Shown: positions 23,312 to 38,500, counted from the stretch's first letter. The stretch is 64,000 nucleotides of DNA from Calcarisporiella thermophila CBS 279.70 (GCF_041956535.1 NW_027192195.1:474150-538149), one strand, 5' to 3'. Notes: generated from the sequence alone by a model not told the origin. Numbers and translations: made by a program.

Positions 23312-23662
23312 TAGGGGTTGCTGGCACGGACCTTTTTTTTTTGTGTCTTGTTATTTTATGTTATTTTCGCCTCAGTGTATTTTTCTATGCTCCTTTTCTC
23401 CCTCTCTCTCTTTTTCTTCTCTTTATCTCTCACACACACACCCCTTTTCTCTTGCTCATATTACTATGTACAGTCTCCCCCTCTGTTATTTTTTTAGAGA
23501 ATAGCAACCAAACAAAGCCCTTTTTCTTGGAACATCGCCAGCAAGCAGTAAGCATGGGTGCATCAAGTAGTTTATTGAAAAGTGGAGGATAGGTCTCGTG
23601 AATACAATTTATAAGAATTAAATGATGAACGCGAAACAGAAAACAAAAACCTAGTCATGCAT

Positions 23663-24112
23663 CTAGTTGGCCTCTTCTTCATCGGCGGCGGACTCGGTCG
23701 GGGTGGGCTCAGCGTCCTCCTCGTCGGCCTTGGAGGGGGTCTCCTCGGCATCCTCGGCGGACTCGGTGGGGGTGGGGAACCCGGAGGAGCTCAGGGCGGA
23801 GGAGGAGGAGGAGGAGGCGAAGGAGGACTCGGTGGGGACGGCGGTCAGGATCGACGTGGGGGTCTCCTCGGCCGCGTCCTCAGTCGCGGAGGGCTCGTCG
23901 GCGGATTCCACGGGGCTGGAGCTGGGCTCCTCCTCCTCGCTCTTGCCCTCTTCCTTGGTGTAGAACTTGTCAATGCAGGACTGGTAGCAGTTCTCTGCGT
24001 CCTCAGCGCCGCAGTTGGCGATGCAGTCGTGGGTCTTGATGGCGTCGTCGTAGGTCTGGGCGGCGGCGACGGCGACGAGGGCGGCAAGGATGGCAACAAC
24101 GGAGAACTTCAT
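23663..24112 (-). CDS. small secreted Cys-pair, Ser/Glu-rich protein
   Basis: Intronless, 149 residues. Signal peptide MKFSVVAILAALVAVAAAQT; then a short domain with two C-x3-C pairs (CIANCGAEDAENCYQSC), then about 95 residues of acidic Ser/Thr/Pro-rich sequence with repeated PTESA/EDAEE units. The twin CX3C hairpin resembles small helical-hairpin secreted proteins of fungi, but no function can be assigned. The tail looks heavily O-glycosylatable and has no hydrophobic end, so it is secreted rather than GPI-linked. Strong codon bias and a TATA box suggest high expression. Confidence 0.8.
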   Translation of the reverse strand: MKFSVVAILAALVAVAAAQTYDDAIKTHDCIANCGAEDAENCYQSCIDKFYTKEEGKSEEEEPSSSPVESADEPSATEDAAEETPTSILTAVPTESSFASSSSSSALSSSGFPTPTESAEDAEETPSKADEEDAEPTPTESAADEEEAN

Positions 24113-24219
24113 TTTCTAGCGATGATGGGAATAATGCAAACAACGGAGGAATAGCAGAGTAGAATGACTAAGAAACAGGAGAAACGACGGCGGGCTTGAG
24201 CGGAGGGAACGGCCTCTCC

Positions 24220-24229
24220 CTATATATAG
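24220..24229 (-). promoter_or_regulatory. TATA box of the secreted protein gene
   Basis: CTATATATAG about 108-117 bp upstream of the ATG at 24112, within a GC-richer context. Confidence 0.6.
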
Positions 24230-25071
24230 GAGGTTCGGAGTCAATAAACTTATTTTTATTCTCGCAGGTCCCTATATGGCCGAGGGGGAACATGGTGGAC
24301 GAGATCTTATGTGCGGATGCTCAATCCTGGCTTCGTGCACCACCCGATATATTGTCGGCAGAGCTTATTGCTCCCAACCACCGTTTATCACGGCAGGGGA
24401 GAATGGGGCGCACACGACTGGGCAGGGGGGGGGGGCCGATGCTTAACCGTGAAAGGGTGCGATCGAGGCCGCTTTCCCCGTTTTCTCCTAGTGCTCGACG
24501 CCTGGCGTGATGAATAGGGTTAGGCGATAATCGATAAGCACGCGCGCATGGAACTGGGCCTGAAGAAGCTGCGTGGGGCACAATTGCCTAACTCAAGGCG
24601 TGGCCCGTCGCTTTGTCATATTTCCAACTCAAACTCACGATGAATCGCCTAGAGGAAAATTGCTTGGCAAGCGCACAAAAATAAAATAAAATTGGCCGGG
24701 CTCCTGATTTAGCCCCGGCCCTCCCCCTGGCCGTCAAATTAGGAAGGAGCCACCGGGCGCCGCTAGAGTCGATCTCCCCTTCACCCAATCCTGGAAAATC
24801 TAATTGCCAACCAGCTCTGTCCTCTGGTTCGCCCGCCTGGCTTCAGCCATCATCAGCCATGATCTATGGACGCAGAACAAATGAAAGATCCAGGGGGAAG
24901 GGGGCCCTGGCGTTATTTTTAGAAGACTTTCAGGTCAGAACAACGAACAGCATACAAAACGCTAGCTAAAAATATCACTTACAAAACCTCATGGAACAGA
25001 ACACCCAAGAAAAACATATTGGCCAATAAATACACTAATATACACACGGAGACAGAGTAAGGGGACGCAAT
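24230..25071. other. intergenic, no gene seen
   Basis: Spacer between two minus-strand genes; no supported frame. Confidence 0.5.
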
Positions 25072-26804
25072 TCAGGTCCGGCGTGAACTTGGCCATCTCC
25101 GCACCAGGGCCCCGAACCTCCCGGTCCTTCTCTTTGGCAAACCCGTTTCGCCCTCCTCCCCATGGTTGCCCAGAAACTTGGCCCATTTCGCCCGAGGCGA
25201 GTTGGCCATGGAAGAAATGCGGTTTCTTAGAAAATCGCTGAAAGGATTAGCGCGGTCCGTCTGGGAGCGGAGTATGGAGTGGGATCGCACCGACGTGGGG
25301 CTAAGCCCACGCAGGGAATCTTCCAGAACCTTGGCCGATGAGAAGGAAAGGTCGATCGGGGGCTGAGGTTGGTCGACGGTAGAGAGCGCGGGCTCAATGG
25401 CGCAAGGATCTTGCCATGTTTGAACCTGCAAAAACGAGCGCACGATGTCTCTTCCCTCTTCCGGGTCCGGGGTGGTGAATGTTTGGGACTTTAATGAGAA
25501 CATGTAGGGCACCGATGCCACGCGTCGCCTAACCCTCAGCGCGGCCGAATCTAGGGAGGGGTCAAAGATGCTCTGTTGCCAGCTCTCAGCTAAATAGCAC
25601 GGCATTAATACCAGCCATGTAGGGTCTTTTGTTTACTTGCTATACTAACCACAGCGAATGTCATTCCCGCAGGAGGGAAGCGTCTGCATACTCCTGCTTT
25701 TGTAGGGGAGCCGCTTTAGCGGTGCCCGTTGGATCCCGCTGAGCTCGGCGGTCTTTCTCCTCCTCTTCTTATCATGTAGGGCCGATGGCACCGAGGAGCT
25801 GCTCGACTTCGCCAGCATTCGGAGTTCATCCACCCCGATTGCTTTCAGGCCGCACTTGGCTGTGAAGCACGCCTGGTGCTCTATCAGAAACTCGACGACC
25901 CGCTGCGAGGCCTTGTATTCGCTTGGCGAGAGCTGGTCGCTTGGGTGGGAGAGGATTCCCGGCTGAAACACCGATGCCAGATTCGCGCGATCCATGCGAG
26001 TCCGGCTTGCGTGGGCCGCGAAGAAGGCGAGCAGGTCGAGGAGATAGAGGAGGAGGAATTGGTGTGCGGCGGGAAGGCCGTGGATGAGAGCCTGGAACGC
26101 GGCCACGCGTCCACTCTCCGACACGCCCTCGTTCTCCAACACCTCGCGGAAAGCGCCGTAATAGGCGTGGGTAATAATGGGATCGGGCAGGTGGTTGCAG
26201 TATCTGCGGAGCAGGTTAGCCGCGTCGTGCACCGTGTAGCCCGCCCACTCAAGGTCCAGGCCATAGGTCGGCGGCGTGTCAAAGAGCTCTTGCAGTCTGG
26301 CCATCCGCTTGACGGAGCCCGAGACGCGGAACACGCCCTCAACGAACACCCCTAAAATACAGGAAAAAAAAAACGCGAGTAGCGAAAACGCGTGAGAGGG
26401 ATAGCGGATGCTCACACCACAGGGCTAGACTGCCCACCTTGATCCTTTAGATAGGCTCCACACTTGGCGACAATAATTGGGATGCTCCCATAGAACTGCT
26501 CACTGCCGTCCATATAACTGATGGGAACGCGTGCATACTTAATCGACTCTTCCAGTGCAATCCCGAAGATCCTTCCTGCTGCCATCCAAACATGAGAGAT
26601 AAACAACACGGTCAGGCTCTATTCCAGAAAAGACTCAAGAACCACAGCTAGCCACAGAAAAGACCTACGCTGCTCCTGGACCCCATGACTATAGCCTGAA
26701 TCACGCGAATGCTTGGGGGTCTGAGGGCGCGTGGGCGATTTCTTCAGGTGGCTGACCCAAACAAGCCATTTGGTTTTGGTGGAGATGGTCAGGGCCGGCA
26801 TCAT
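25072..26804 (-). CDS. Rho GTPase-activating protein (RhoGAP)
   Basis: Exons 26669-26804, 26438-26575, 25650-26351, 25072-25589; 497 residues, phases agree. Lead-in FGIALEESIKYARVPISYMD and YGSIPIIVAKCGAYLKDQG join across the intron to the GAP domain: EGVFRVSGSVKRMARLQELF with the catalytic arginine finger, YTVHDAANLLRRYCNHLPDP, and RTRMDRANLASVFQPGILSH. GAPs of this kind switch off Rho/Cdc42 in polarity and wall synthesis. The C-terminal third is Ser-rich and basic with no known domain. The start at 26804 is the least certain point: a further 5' exon is possible. Confidence 0.88.
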
Positions 26805-27485
26805 TAGGGAGAGTGCCCGTGTGTCGAGTTAGGCAGTGGTGCGGGAAGAGCGGGTATCGCCAGGTGCAAGACGCTATGCAGGAGACAAGAGAGGGGAGTG
26901 AGGATTGCTGTAAAGCGCTTTTTTCCGACCCGTCAATGCCCACCAATCGCACAGAGGTGTCCAATCGAGATTTTTGCAGGCAGAACATTTGGGATTGCAG
27001 AGCTCTCTGCAACACCCCTCTCGAGTCCAGCGGGATCCAAACGTGACGAATTGCTGCAGGAGGGCGGGGCCATTTTGGCCCACGATTTTCCGGCTTTCGC
27101 GGCCTCCCTCCCTTTCGAATTGGACCCGTCTGTATCAGAAATGAAAATTCGCGCTCCATTTTGGATGGAGCAGCATGGGGACGCAGAGCCAGTTTTGCAA
27201 GCGAAACAGGGAATATGAAAGTGAGAGTCGAAAACAAAGCACTGCCTTGATTAGCCCTAGCGCCCTTGCCCATTAATTGTGCTGTAGGTTTCATTAGCCC
27301 AAAAAAGGCAGGGCCAATGAAAGCAAATTGCTTACAATAGGGTGGCCAAGTGTGGAATAAAAAACACCGTAATGGAATAGCACTCTTGAAAAAATAAAAG
27401 AGATTACGCTTTGATACCATCATCACCATCCTCTCCTTCCAGCGCTCCCCACGCTTCTCCCTCATTCCCCTGTTGATACCTTAAT
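26805..27485. other. divergent promoter region
   Basis: Shared by the RhoGAP gene (-) and the Kre9-like gene (+). A long minus frame across 26701-27465 is not supported by any family feature. Confidence 0.5.
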
Positions 27486-28269
27486 ATGCAATCCCGCTTT
27501 CTCCTCTTTGCTCTCGCAGCCCTCGTCTCCTATGCACACGCGTACACCTGGCTCTTCACGAAGCCCGTCGCGAACACGGTCATGAAGGCGGGCACCACCG
27601 CCAAGCTGGAGTGGAAAATCGACCCCAAGGCTGGCCCTGACGGGCGCGCAACTGACAAGCTGCACATCCAGCTGCTGCATAATGGCGGATTTGTGATGAC
27701 ATGTGCGACGGGGGTGGACCCAAAAAAAGGGGGAATTGCATGGACCATCCCCGTGAATGTAGTTAGGTACGTGCTGTAAAATGGGTTGAATGAGAAGAGT
27801 CAAATGGATGAGATATCTGATTTGTGTATTTTTTGGATTATTTTCATGGCTATGTGTAGTTCCAAGGAATACCAGCTGCGAATGGTAAGATCGCCATGGG
27901 ATCTTTGTTTGTATGATATTCTTGACCCTTCTTTGACTCCACCTGGACTTTCTCTAGGGAGTCGACGACAACGACTGGTCCTATTCATCCCGCTTTGAAA
28001 TCAATGGCGTCGAAGGCGTCGTCGTCACCATGGCTCCGCCACCCCCCGGAATGGCTGCCACTGCTAGCGCTAGTATGCAGCATGCCAGTCCCTCTCTCCT
28101 ACCGAATGCCTCCAACCCTTTCTTACGGCCTACTGCGGCCTCGGGCTCCGCCCTTCCCGGCAATTCCACTTCTGGCCCATCCTCAGCAAAATCCTTGGCA
28201 GCAAGTCGGCTCCAGGCATCTCTGATCGCAACCCTGGTGAGCTGGGCATGCTTCTATGTGCTATTTTAA
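27486..28269 (+). CDS. Kre9/Knh1-type GPI-anchored cell-surface protein
   Basis: Exons 27486-27766, 27860-27884 (25 nt), 27958-28269; 205 residues. Signal peptide MQSRFLLFALAALVSYAHAY, then the Kre9/Knh1 N-terminal beta fold: WLFTKPVANTVMKAGTTAKL, HIQLLHNGGFVMTCATGVDP, KKGGIAWTIPVNV, EYQLRMGVDDNDWSYSSRFE. A Ser/Ala/Pro stalk and a hydrophobic C-terminus (SLIATLVSWACFYVLF) after small residues indicate a GPI anchor. The family is tied to cell-wall beta-glucan assembly or surface function in fungi. The ligand is not known. Confidence 0.9.
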
Positions 28270-29064
28270 GCCTTGCTCCTACTGTGCACCCCCTCCCCCC
28301 CCTTTTTTTTTCCTCTACCACAAGATGACATCCTCAATTTAGATCGATTCCACACTTTAATATCTACGCTAATTGGTCAGATTCCCCCCTCATCTTCCAT
28401 TTACCTTAATTCTATTTCAGTTATATATATAAAGGATATAGACCATCCTTGGTATCTTTCCCTTCCTCCCGCTTTTTTCATTGATTCTCTACTGAAGTCG
28501 ACCTTTCATTTGAGTTGGCAAATGGCCTTTTCCTCCTAAATCTGGCCGTATCTCTCCCATCCTTCCCTGGCGCCCGCTTCCAAGTCGCCGGCATCGAGCC
28601 TTGAAGCGGAGGGAGAGGCAGTGCTAGTCGAATGCAAACTGGCATGCACACCTATCCCGCTTCGATGCGCCATTTGTGTTGGAGTGGGGTCGGCCTGGCC
28701 CCCGTCAGCCATGCATCTGAAATGAGATCGCATCTGGAAGCCTTTTTTTTTTCACCCTCCCATGAATACAAGTGGCTCTCTTGGACAAGGGTGAAAACAC
28801 GCCCACCCCACTAGCTCCCATAGCTAAAGCCAACCCGCTCTCCATAGAACAAAATGTTTTCAATAGAGTTTGTGGACTGCATCCATATTGGTAGACTTTG
28901 CGTGTGGGAGCCAAGCTTTGTGCATCACCCCCTAAAACACTATCATGTTCAATGCATTCGCTATACATTATACAATGCAGAAAAAAAAAAATAAGATACA
29001 GACACCAGACCAGTCTAATGGATAAGATGGGAAAAATAAAACAAGGATCATTAGAGGTTATACT
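28270..29064. other. convergent intergenic spacer
   Basis: Between two 3' ends; AT-rich with T-runs, no supported frame. Confidence 0.5.
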
Positions 29065-31583
29065 TTACAAGAGTCGCACCACCTTGCCCACCCCCTTCGT
29101 CCTCCCCTCACGAAACACCAGCTTGCTGCCGGGCTTCAAGAACTCGGGGTGTCGGATGAACCGGAACCGGACGGTCGCGCGGTCCCCCGTTCGCAACACT
29201 CCCCGGTCCCCCAGACTAACCATGGAGACCGTCTGACGCACTGTGCCGCAGTGGAGCATGGCCTGGTAGCGCTGGTTGATGGTGCTGGAGTGGTACAAGA
29301 CAAGGATCTCGGCCTCGAACTCGAAAACCGCTACAAACATTATATTAGTTAAATGGGAAAAGGGAGGGTGGGGGTGGAGTGATCTGGTCAATCATTCAAA
29401 CCTTTGGGAGGCGGCTCCGTCTTGCTAAGCATCACCATGCCCTTTCTGATCGCGGCCCTTCGGATCTTCTTGAGCCCGAAACTTGCACTCTGGCCGGCGC
29501 TTGCCATCGGCACGTTGACGCGCTTTCGCTGGATGCTCTTGATGGTGGTCGGCTGAAACTGGCCAGTGGAGTCGGGTCCCAGGAGCAGTTGGTCGCCAAC
29601 ATGGACTACCCCTATGAAGAAAACGTTAGCGTCAAACTACCGGCTTTAAACCGCCCGACCATCAGGGATTTTACCGTTCATGATGACGCCACTGACCACC
29701 GTCCCAACATGCGGCACAGAGAAGGTGTCTGTGATTTGGTACTCTACGGGCTGATTAATATCGTAGTGACCATTGACCGGGAGAATGTTGAGGAAATTCT
29801 TTAGCAGATCCAAACCCTATCAGAGGATTATAGGATTAGCACTGATTCCCAGGGAATAATAAATTAGCTCTCGAGAAGAGAGAGGGTAGTGCTCACCTCG
29901 CCCGACACGTTGGACACCTGGAATATGGGGCATAAGCGCTCCGACTTGAAATTTTGCTACGGGATATCAAATACATATTAGATTATATATATAGAAAGGG
30001 CGGGGGGCCGAAGTCAGTTATAAGCAGCAAAAATACTGGCATTTTACTTACCGCCGTCAACACCACGTCCTCTATGGATCTTACAAATATTGGAATTTTC
30101 CTACACCCTGGGCTCTTGAGGAGCTTGGTGAGTTGCTTGATGGTGCTCTCCAGGACGTTTGCGGGACACATGTCAATCTTGGTGATGACAACATAGACTG
30201 GTACCGATAGCGCTAGAGCAATGCCGAGATGCTCCTTCGTCATACCAATCACCCCTAAGAGGACGTGAGCTAGCTTAGCAATACATTTCATAGATTGGGA
30301 AGTGTGGAAGCAGTACCTGCGTTGGCCCCGATCATCAACATTACGAAGTCGGGAGCACAGCCGGTCATCCCGAACACCGTGGTCTGGATGGCAAAATAAA
30401 AATTCAATCAAAGGGCTAGCGTACTAACATTATATGAAAATACCTTCAGGTATTTCTCATGGCCCGCCAGATCGATGTAGGAGATGACTTTGGCCGCGCG
30501 AGAGCATATATCATCCCATGTCATCTTCCGAGGATCGCCCTGTATTAGCTTGGAGTCCGCCGTGAAACCCATGATCTCCAACCCTACTGACGAGGTTCTC
30601 CCACTCTCGATCTCATGCTTGTGGCTACCGAGGGGGATAATAAGTTAGAATCGCTATGAAAAGCAGGGGGGAAAAAAATCTCTGCGAGCTAAATACCGAA
30701 ACAGATTAACGCGTGCCTTTCCTCGCCCGTCGTCAAGAATGCCTTTGGTTAGAACTCCAAGAAGCGTCGACTAGACAGCAAAAATGTCATTGATAAGAGG
30801 TTAGAGTGCTTCATAGGGCTAGGTTGATGAAGCAATGGTAAGCTAACCTTTCCCGCATCCTGTCGAAAAGTCGCCCAAATAAAAGTGGGTTAAAATTTCC
30901 TCAAACCTAAAATCGTGGGTAAGCATACTCACCACATTCCCGACCACCGCCACTCGAATTTCCAACAATTCCTCCACTTTAGGGTAGGCACGGATATTCA
31001 CATAGGCTATTCTTGCCTCATCCTCAGGATTGTTCTGCAAAGGAATGGTCTTCTCGTACAGCAATGCTACCTCTGCATTGGCTTGCTTGGCAGCCGCTCG
31101 GACGGTACTTATTGCCGTCACGAGCTGGTCTTGACTAAAGCCCATAGGATTTCCCCCCTCTAAGGATGAAAAAAAAAAGGATCAGCTATTAATATTAAGG
31201 GATAGAAGAGAATTTGCGGGGCCAATTCACCATCCAAACCAATTTCGTAGATACACTCCCCCCTTCCCTCCTTTATCCGATGATCGAGAGTCTCCCTGAG
31301 AAACTTCAGGTCCTCCTCAGTGGCCGTTAGCAGACGTTCCTAGTGTAGTTTAAGAAATTAGGTTCATTCAACCAAATGGCGTCCATACCAAGGCCGCTTA
31401 GAGACGGGGTCTCAACTGTACCTTGAGAGAGCGCGACCTTGCCCCCACGCCATTCTCCTCCATGGAGAGTTGCGTGAGATCGTAGTCTGGATTAAACAGC
31501 GCCGCATTCTGATGCGCTTCGTCGTCCGTCACCTGGCAGGACGCCAGTTTAACATCGATGTCGTGTATTAATGTCTCGGACAT
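29065..31583 (-). CDS. GTPBP1/GTPBP2-type translational GTPase
   Basis: Twelve exons: 31422-31583, 31231-31339, 30933-31159, 30848-30859, 30697-30770, 30444-30624, 30317-30383, 30052-30254, 29897-29956, 29675-29816, 29402-29611, 29065-29330; 570 residues. EF-Tu-like G domain: G1 [19 protein letters not shown] (residues about 160-178), [18 protein letters not shown] (switch I), G3 [19 protein letters not shown]4 [13 protein letters not shown], then beta-barrel domains 2 and 3 ([40 protein letters not shown]). GTPBP1/2 are linked in animals to ribosome stalling and mRNA decay. Exon 4 is only 12 nt and encodes D-A-G-K of the P-loop. Confidence 0.95.
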
Positions 31584-32040
31584 TTTCAGCTGGTAATATG
31601 GTAAAAAAAAATCGTTAAATTAATGCGGCAAAAGACATTTTAATAAAGGGGAACGTGTGACGCATGATTGGAGCATAGATAGTCACAATTACGGCCACTC
31701 TGTCAGATGAGCTCTAGGGAAAGATATTTCTACTGCAAATGGCCAATTTCTTCTCCCCTCACCCCCAAGAATAAACATGAATTTCCTATGATTTCAAGTG
31801 TGTCATGGAAAAATGGTTAAAAATGGCCAACTTGAAGGGGCCGCTGGTAGGGCCACACCTAGCCTCTAAGAGACAGCCACAAGTGGCATTGGGGTTAGGT
31901 TAGGCTTTTTTCTGTTCCCAACCAACGGGATGCAAAATCGAGTGAGTAGGAGCGATGTTGTAAATGAAGATTCAAAGTTTATATAAAATAAAAAAGGAGA
32001 AAAAAAAAAATAAGCAAAAGCTCTACAAAGAAAGAGAATT
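31584..32040. other. intergenic, no gene seen
   Basis: AT-rich spacer between two minus-strand genes. Confidence 0.55.
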
Positions 32041-32876
32041 CTAATCACCTGGGCTGCCTTTAGCACATGTTTCGCATAGGGAAGTAAGAATCTATAGTAT
32101 TTAGGATATAGAAAGTCAGTATCTTGTACTCAAAGGTTGTCGCTGCTTTGCAATGCATCAAACAAGCATCGTTACCTGGATCGATTTTGCTGGGATCGGT
32201 GCTGACTTTCCACTGATATGAAGGGTTCCAGTTGGGTAGCGGGGGGAGTTTCTGAGCATCATATAAAACCTCATTCTGGCTGATCTTGGCCAACGCCTCT
32301 GTCAGAGCTGCATTGCCCTCGGTGCGCGCAGTGACCGATGTTTCGCCACTGGCTTCAGATGGGGCAGGAAGGCTAAGGAGAGCGCAAGAGGAAGGATACA
32401 CATTGAGGAAAAGTGGGGACCGAGAACGAAAAACTGTCCAACCTACCTTCCAGCATGAGCAGCAAGGAGCAAACCAGCCACCTCTTGTTGCGAGTAAATA
32501 GCCTCGCGGGGGAAGGCCCGTCGCATATCACGTTTGAAATAGTAGTTATCCGCGACATCCGAATTCTTGGTTTTCAGCATCTCGTATTTATTAATGGGGG
32601 AACCGGGTGCCGGTCGGCGGAATTCCCGCACATAAACACCATCCGAAACTTCGGGGTTCTATTCGAGTAGAGAAGATAAAAAAAAATCAATGATCCCTCT
32701 CAATCTATTTTCGAGTCCATTTTAAGATGTTTTGGAAATCAAATATATCCTCATCGATGATAGAGGCTTTTCATTTCCACACCACATCAGCACTCAATGG
32801 TTGTTTCTCCCAACCAATAACCTACCACTGTAAAAAGTTTTTTGACTAGTCTCCAGAAGCCTCTTGTATTAGACAT
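32041..32876 (-). CDS. probable mitochondrial complex I accessory subunit (fungal, about 18 kDa)
   Basis: Exons 32826-32876, 32447-32658, 32176-32372, 32041-32057; 158 residues. Starts MSNTRGFWRLVKKLFTV, then PEVSDGVYVREFRRPAPGSP, YYFKRDMRRAFPREAIYSQQ, EVAGLLLAAHAG, and a C-part with LPPLPNWNPSYQWKVS. The order of a short basic leader, the 'PEVSDG..RRP.PGS' segment and 'KRD.RR.(Y/F)P' resembles a small NADH:ubiquinone oxidoreductase subunit of fungi, but I recall this only as a pattern and cannot name the subunit. The last exon (GSPGD, stop) is inferred from splice phase. Confidence 0.5.
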
Positions 32877-33104
32877 GTCGTCCCCGAATTCTTACAACCA
32901 AAGAAGATCAGAGAAGTTGACTTAAGCCGCCGGGGGGGGGGGGATGAAAACAAGTCTGAAGAAAATGTGAGGCTTAGCCAGAGTTGTTGAGGGTGGCCAG
33001 GATTGAGAAATAGTGAAATAGAATCAGAAATTTATTTTAACTCATTAAAAAAATATATCAAATTGTAAACATTTTAAACACTTGAAAGGGCAAGAAAAAA
33101 CAAT

Positions 33105-35232
<2,128 letters not shown>

Positions 35233-35565
35233 TTTGTGATGGATGCAGTTAAAAGAAATGAAAATCAAAAAAAAATAAAGAATAATCAGGGACAATGAAT
35301 AAAAGGAGGATGTTTTGTTTCCAAAGTTCTCACGGCCTTTGAAAACACACAAATTTTGCGGAGACCGAAACTGTATGACATAGGGGGGTGTCCCTGACCC
35401 ATTCTTGCAGAAATGTAGGATTAAGCATTTGCTTTGCATCTGGGGGGAGGAGAAAAACTCTATTGCGTTCGAGTCTATAGTAGTAGCAACAAGAGTAGTA
35501 GAGTACAAAAAAAACAACATCAAGCGATATAAAATAGATAGGTGTAAATAAGGGATGACGCGACT
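35233..35565. other. intergenic, no gene seen
   Basis: Short promoter-side spacer of the P5C dehydrogenase gene; AT-rich. Confidence 0.5.
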
Positions 35566-38500
35566 CTATCCGAACAGCACGATAGCTCTCCCGGAAAACC
35601 TAAGCCATTGCAAAATGTCTACTTACAACTCTGCCACCTCTCCATCCAATATGAGTCACTCACCTTTTCATTCCCCCGTGGGGAATGGTGATCACAAGCT
35701 CATCTATCCCGTCTCCGTCTAAATCGCCCAGGTTCGCAAGCTTCTTGCCAAATTGTGCCTAAAACAGCAGAGCCATGAGAAAAAGGATTCAAAGCAATGG
35801 GTGTTCGAGGTGTGCACAAGTGTGTACCTTGTCCTGGTCCGTGTACGACAAACAACCATCGCTGAATTCGTCTACGCTCAGCTGACGACCGTTTGTTTGT
35901 CGGAAAAAAGCCCCATTGTCGTCGCTTAGCGACCGCTGGTAAATGACTCCAGACTCTGAAGAGAACACAAACTAGTGAGGCCAAATGCATTTCTCCTTCC
36001 GTCATTCCATTTCTCGGCTTACCAATACTGGCATGTGGCTCCGAGATCCACAGCGATGCGACTCCGGACGGCTGTCGACGCATGGTCATCGACGACCCCA
36101 GTCGGCCGCCGCTCACCGACCCATCAAGTCGTGCAAGTAGGATCCCGTTGCCTTCGGTGAGCGTTGGAAAGGTTAAAGAGAGGGTGTCGTGCGTTTCCGA
36201 GAGGGTGAGGAGAGGAACAAGGTCGAAAATGCGCACCGATCCCGCACTCCACACGGCCCGCGTAAAGAACGGTGAGATAACGGGAGCATATCCATGCATG
36301 AGCGACATGGAAAAGAGACTCGGCAGATACGCGTCCCAAGTGAGCTCGTTTTCGTAGAAGGTCTAGGGCAGAGCCAGAGGTGGGGATCAGTGGAAGGGCA
36401 GAGAATCACAACAAGTGGATTCGACTAGGACTTACCTCCGTCTCCGATGAGATGGCCACGATTCCGCTAGAAACCTCCTCCATGGACTTGCCAAATTGCT
36501 GGAAGTCCTCCGAACCCACCACATCCAACAAAAGAGAGGGCGGCGCCTTCGAACCTGTTAAATTGTAAAAGTACACTCGCCCCACCGTCATCCCGAATCC
36601 ATTCTCTCCAAACGCGGGAGCACCCACCATCAGCAGCGCATGATCCATGCCTGGCACCTGAACTCGGCGCATCGCCATCCCAAACCATTCATACGGGATA
36701 CGAGAGGGGCTTTCTAGCACCCAATCGGCATCGAATGGAGACTTTTCGCCCACATGGCGAGAGCTGCTCAGAAATGTGAGGAGGGCGCCTGTGTGCTGAT
36801 TACGCCGCTCCCAGTTTCCGCTGGCATTGTAATGGCCGGAGAAGTTACGGAGAGTCACCAACGGCCACCCCACAAGCAGGTCGCGGCACCCGTCGTTGTC
36901 CACGTCCTCGCCCCGCAGCGTCATCCCAAGCCCAGTGATGTTCGAAGAGAAGTTGGAGAGCCCCTCGTTGAGCTCCAGTACCAGGTCGGGAATGGGTGAG
37001 AGCCCGGTGCTTGCATGCCCAAAATACACGGTCACCTCTCCCCTGGATGCCAGCATCGTGAAATTGCCATCGGAGCCCGTTGAGGTAGGCGCACTCACGG
37101 CCAGGTCATCGATCCCGTCGCAGTTTAGATCCACCACGGCCATGCTATAGCCGAACCGTCCCAGAGGCTTTTGCCCATAGAGGGTGCGCATCGCTCGCTG
37201 GGTGACATCCATGTGCGACGGCCGTCTGGTCAAATCCAAGGCAAGATCCCCCGCATTGAGGATATAAACGGCTCCTGCGTGTGGAGTAAGAGCCGTTTGA
37301 TTAGTGCTGACAAAAGGGGCCGACATGGCTATCTCTTTGATGCCATCCTTGTTGAAATCCCCCACCACCGTCGAGTAGCCAAGCCAGGCGTACGGGGATG
37401 GGATATCAAGCATGAGGAACGGCTTCTCCGGGCCCGTCACAGGGGTGCACTCCCGCTTGGCTGCAAGTTCGTCCTGCATCAGCGTCTCGATCTCGGTGCG
37501 CTTGAGCAATTTTCGCCATAGCATTCCTACGGACCAACTCTCCGCTTGCCGCTCGTCAAACACGGATATCAATCTGCGCTTCATCTTCTCCACAGTGTGC
37601 TCCACATCTGTAGAGGTCCTATTTTCATCCAGCGTCCCCTCACTCACTCTGAGCATATCACCTCTTTTCTCCAATTGCACGTGGTATCCAAGCCCATGGA
37701 GCACTCTCTCTGCTCCACCCTCACTAAGTTCAAATAGCTGTGCAGTAGAGTGCTGATGGGAATGTCGAATTGTGCTGGTAATGTTGGACAGGGTGGTATT
37801 TACAATATAGAAGTTGAGAATGTCGCATAAGGCAGTAGTATTTTCCGTGGAAGTACTCTCGAAACTCTTGGCAAGGCCGCCCCAGCAAAGGGCCGACTGG
37901 CCCGCCATGTCATAGAGGCCGCCACGATGATAGGTTTCGAGCTGATCAGACATGAATGGGGACTAAATCATCATCAATAAAAAAAACAAATGAGTGGCAT
38001 CTTCACAAATTTAGAGCAGAATGCTCAGACTTAAACGATGGCATACAATTCGGGTAAAATGCTCAGAGAACCAGTTGAAATTTCCTAGCCTCTATTCAAC
38101 AAAAGAGTCAAAAATCAGCATGATTGCTTGGAGTCTAACAAAGACAAGTGCTATACCTCGATAGCTTTAAAAAAGGTAAACATTTGCCATGTGCAGTATT
38201 CGATATCTTGCTGTGCGACAGTGTATCCAAGACGCTGATAAATATTGATGATATCATTGATAGGTATAAATAGCTCTTTCTGTATCGTTATCCGAGGGTT
38301 AATAGCTGGGACTCTTGGGCTGCTGAGAATGCAGGGCAACCTACCATTGTAAAATCGTAATCTACTATTCTTCCTAACAAGAACTCGCCACCCAGATCCG
38401 CAGCAAGGTGGGCCGAGGGGTAGTCTCCCAAAAAATTCAAATCGGCCATCACCCGTATTAAGCCGTCGCTTTGATCAATACTACATGGATCATGAAGTTA

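Noticed and set aside
26701-27465. 254-codon minus frame upstream of RhoGAP
   Set aside because: Overlaps the shared promoter, low-complexity and basic, no continuity with the RhoGAP reading frame.
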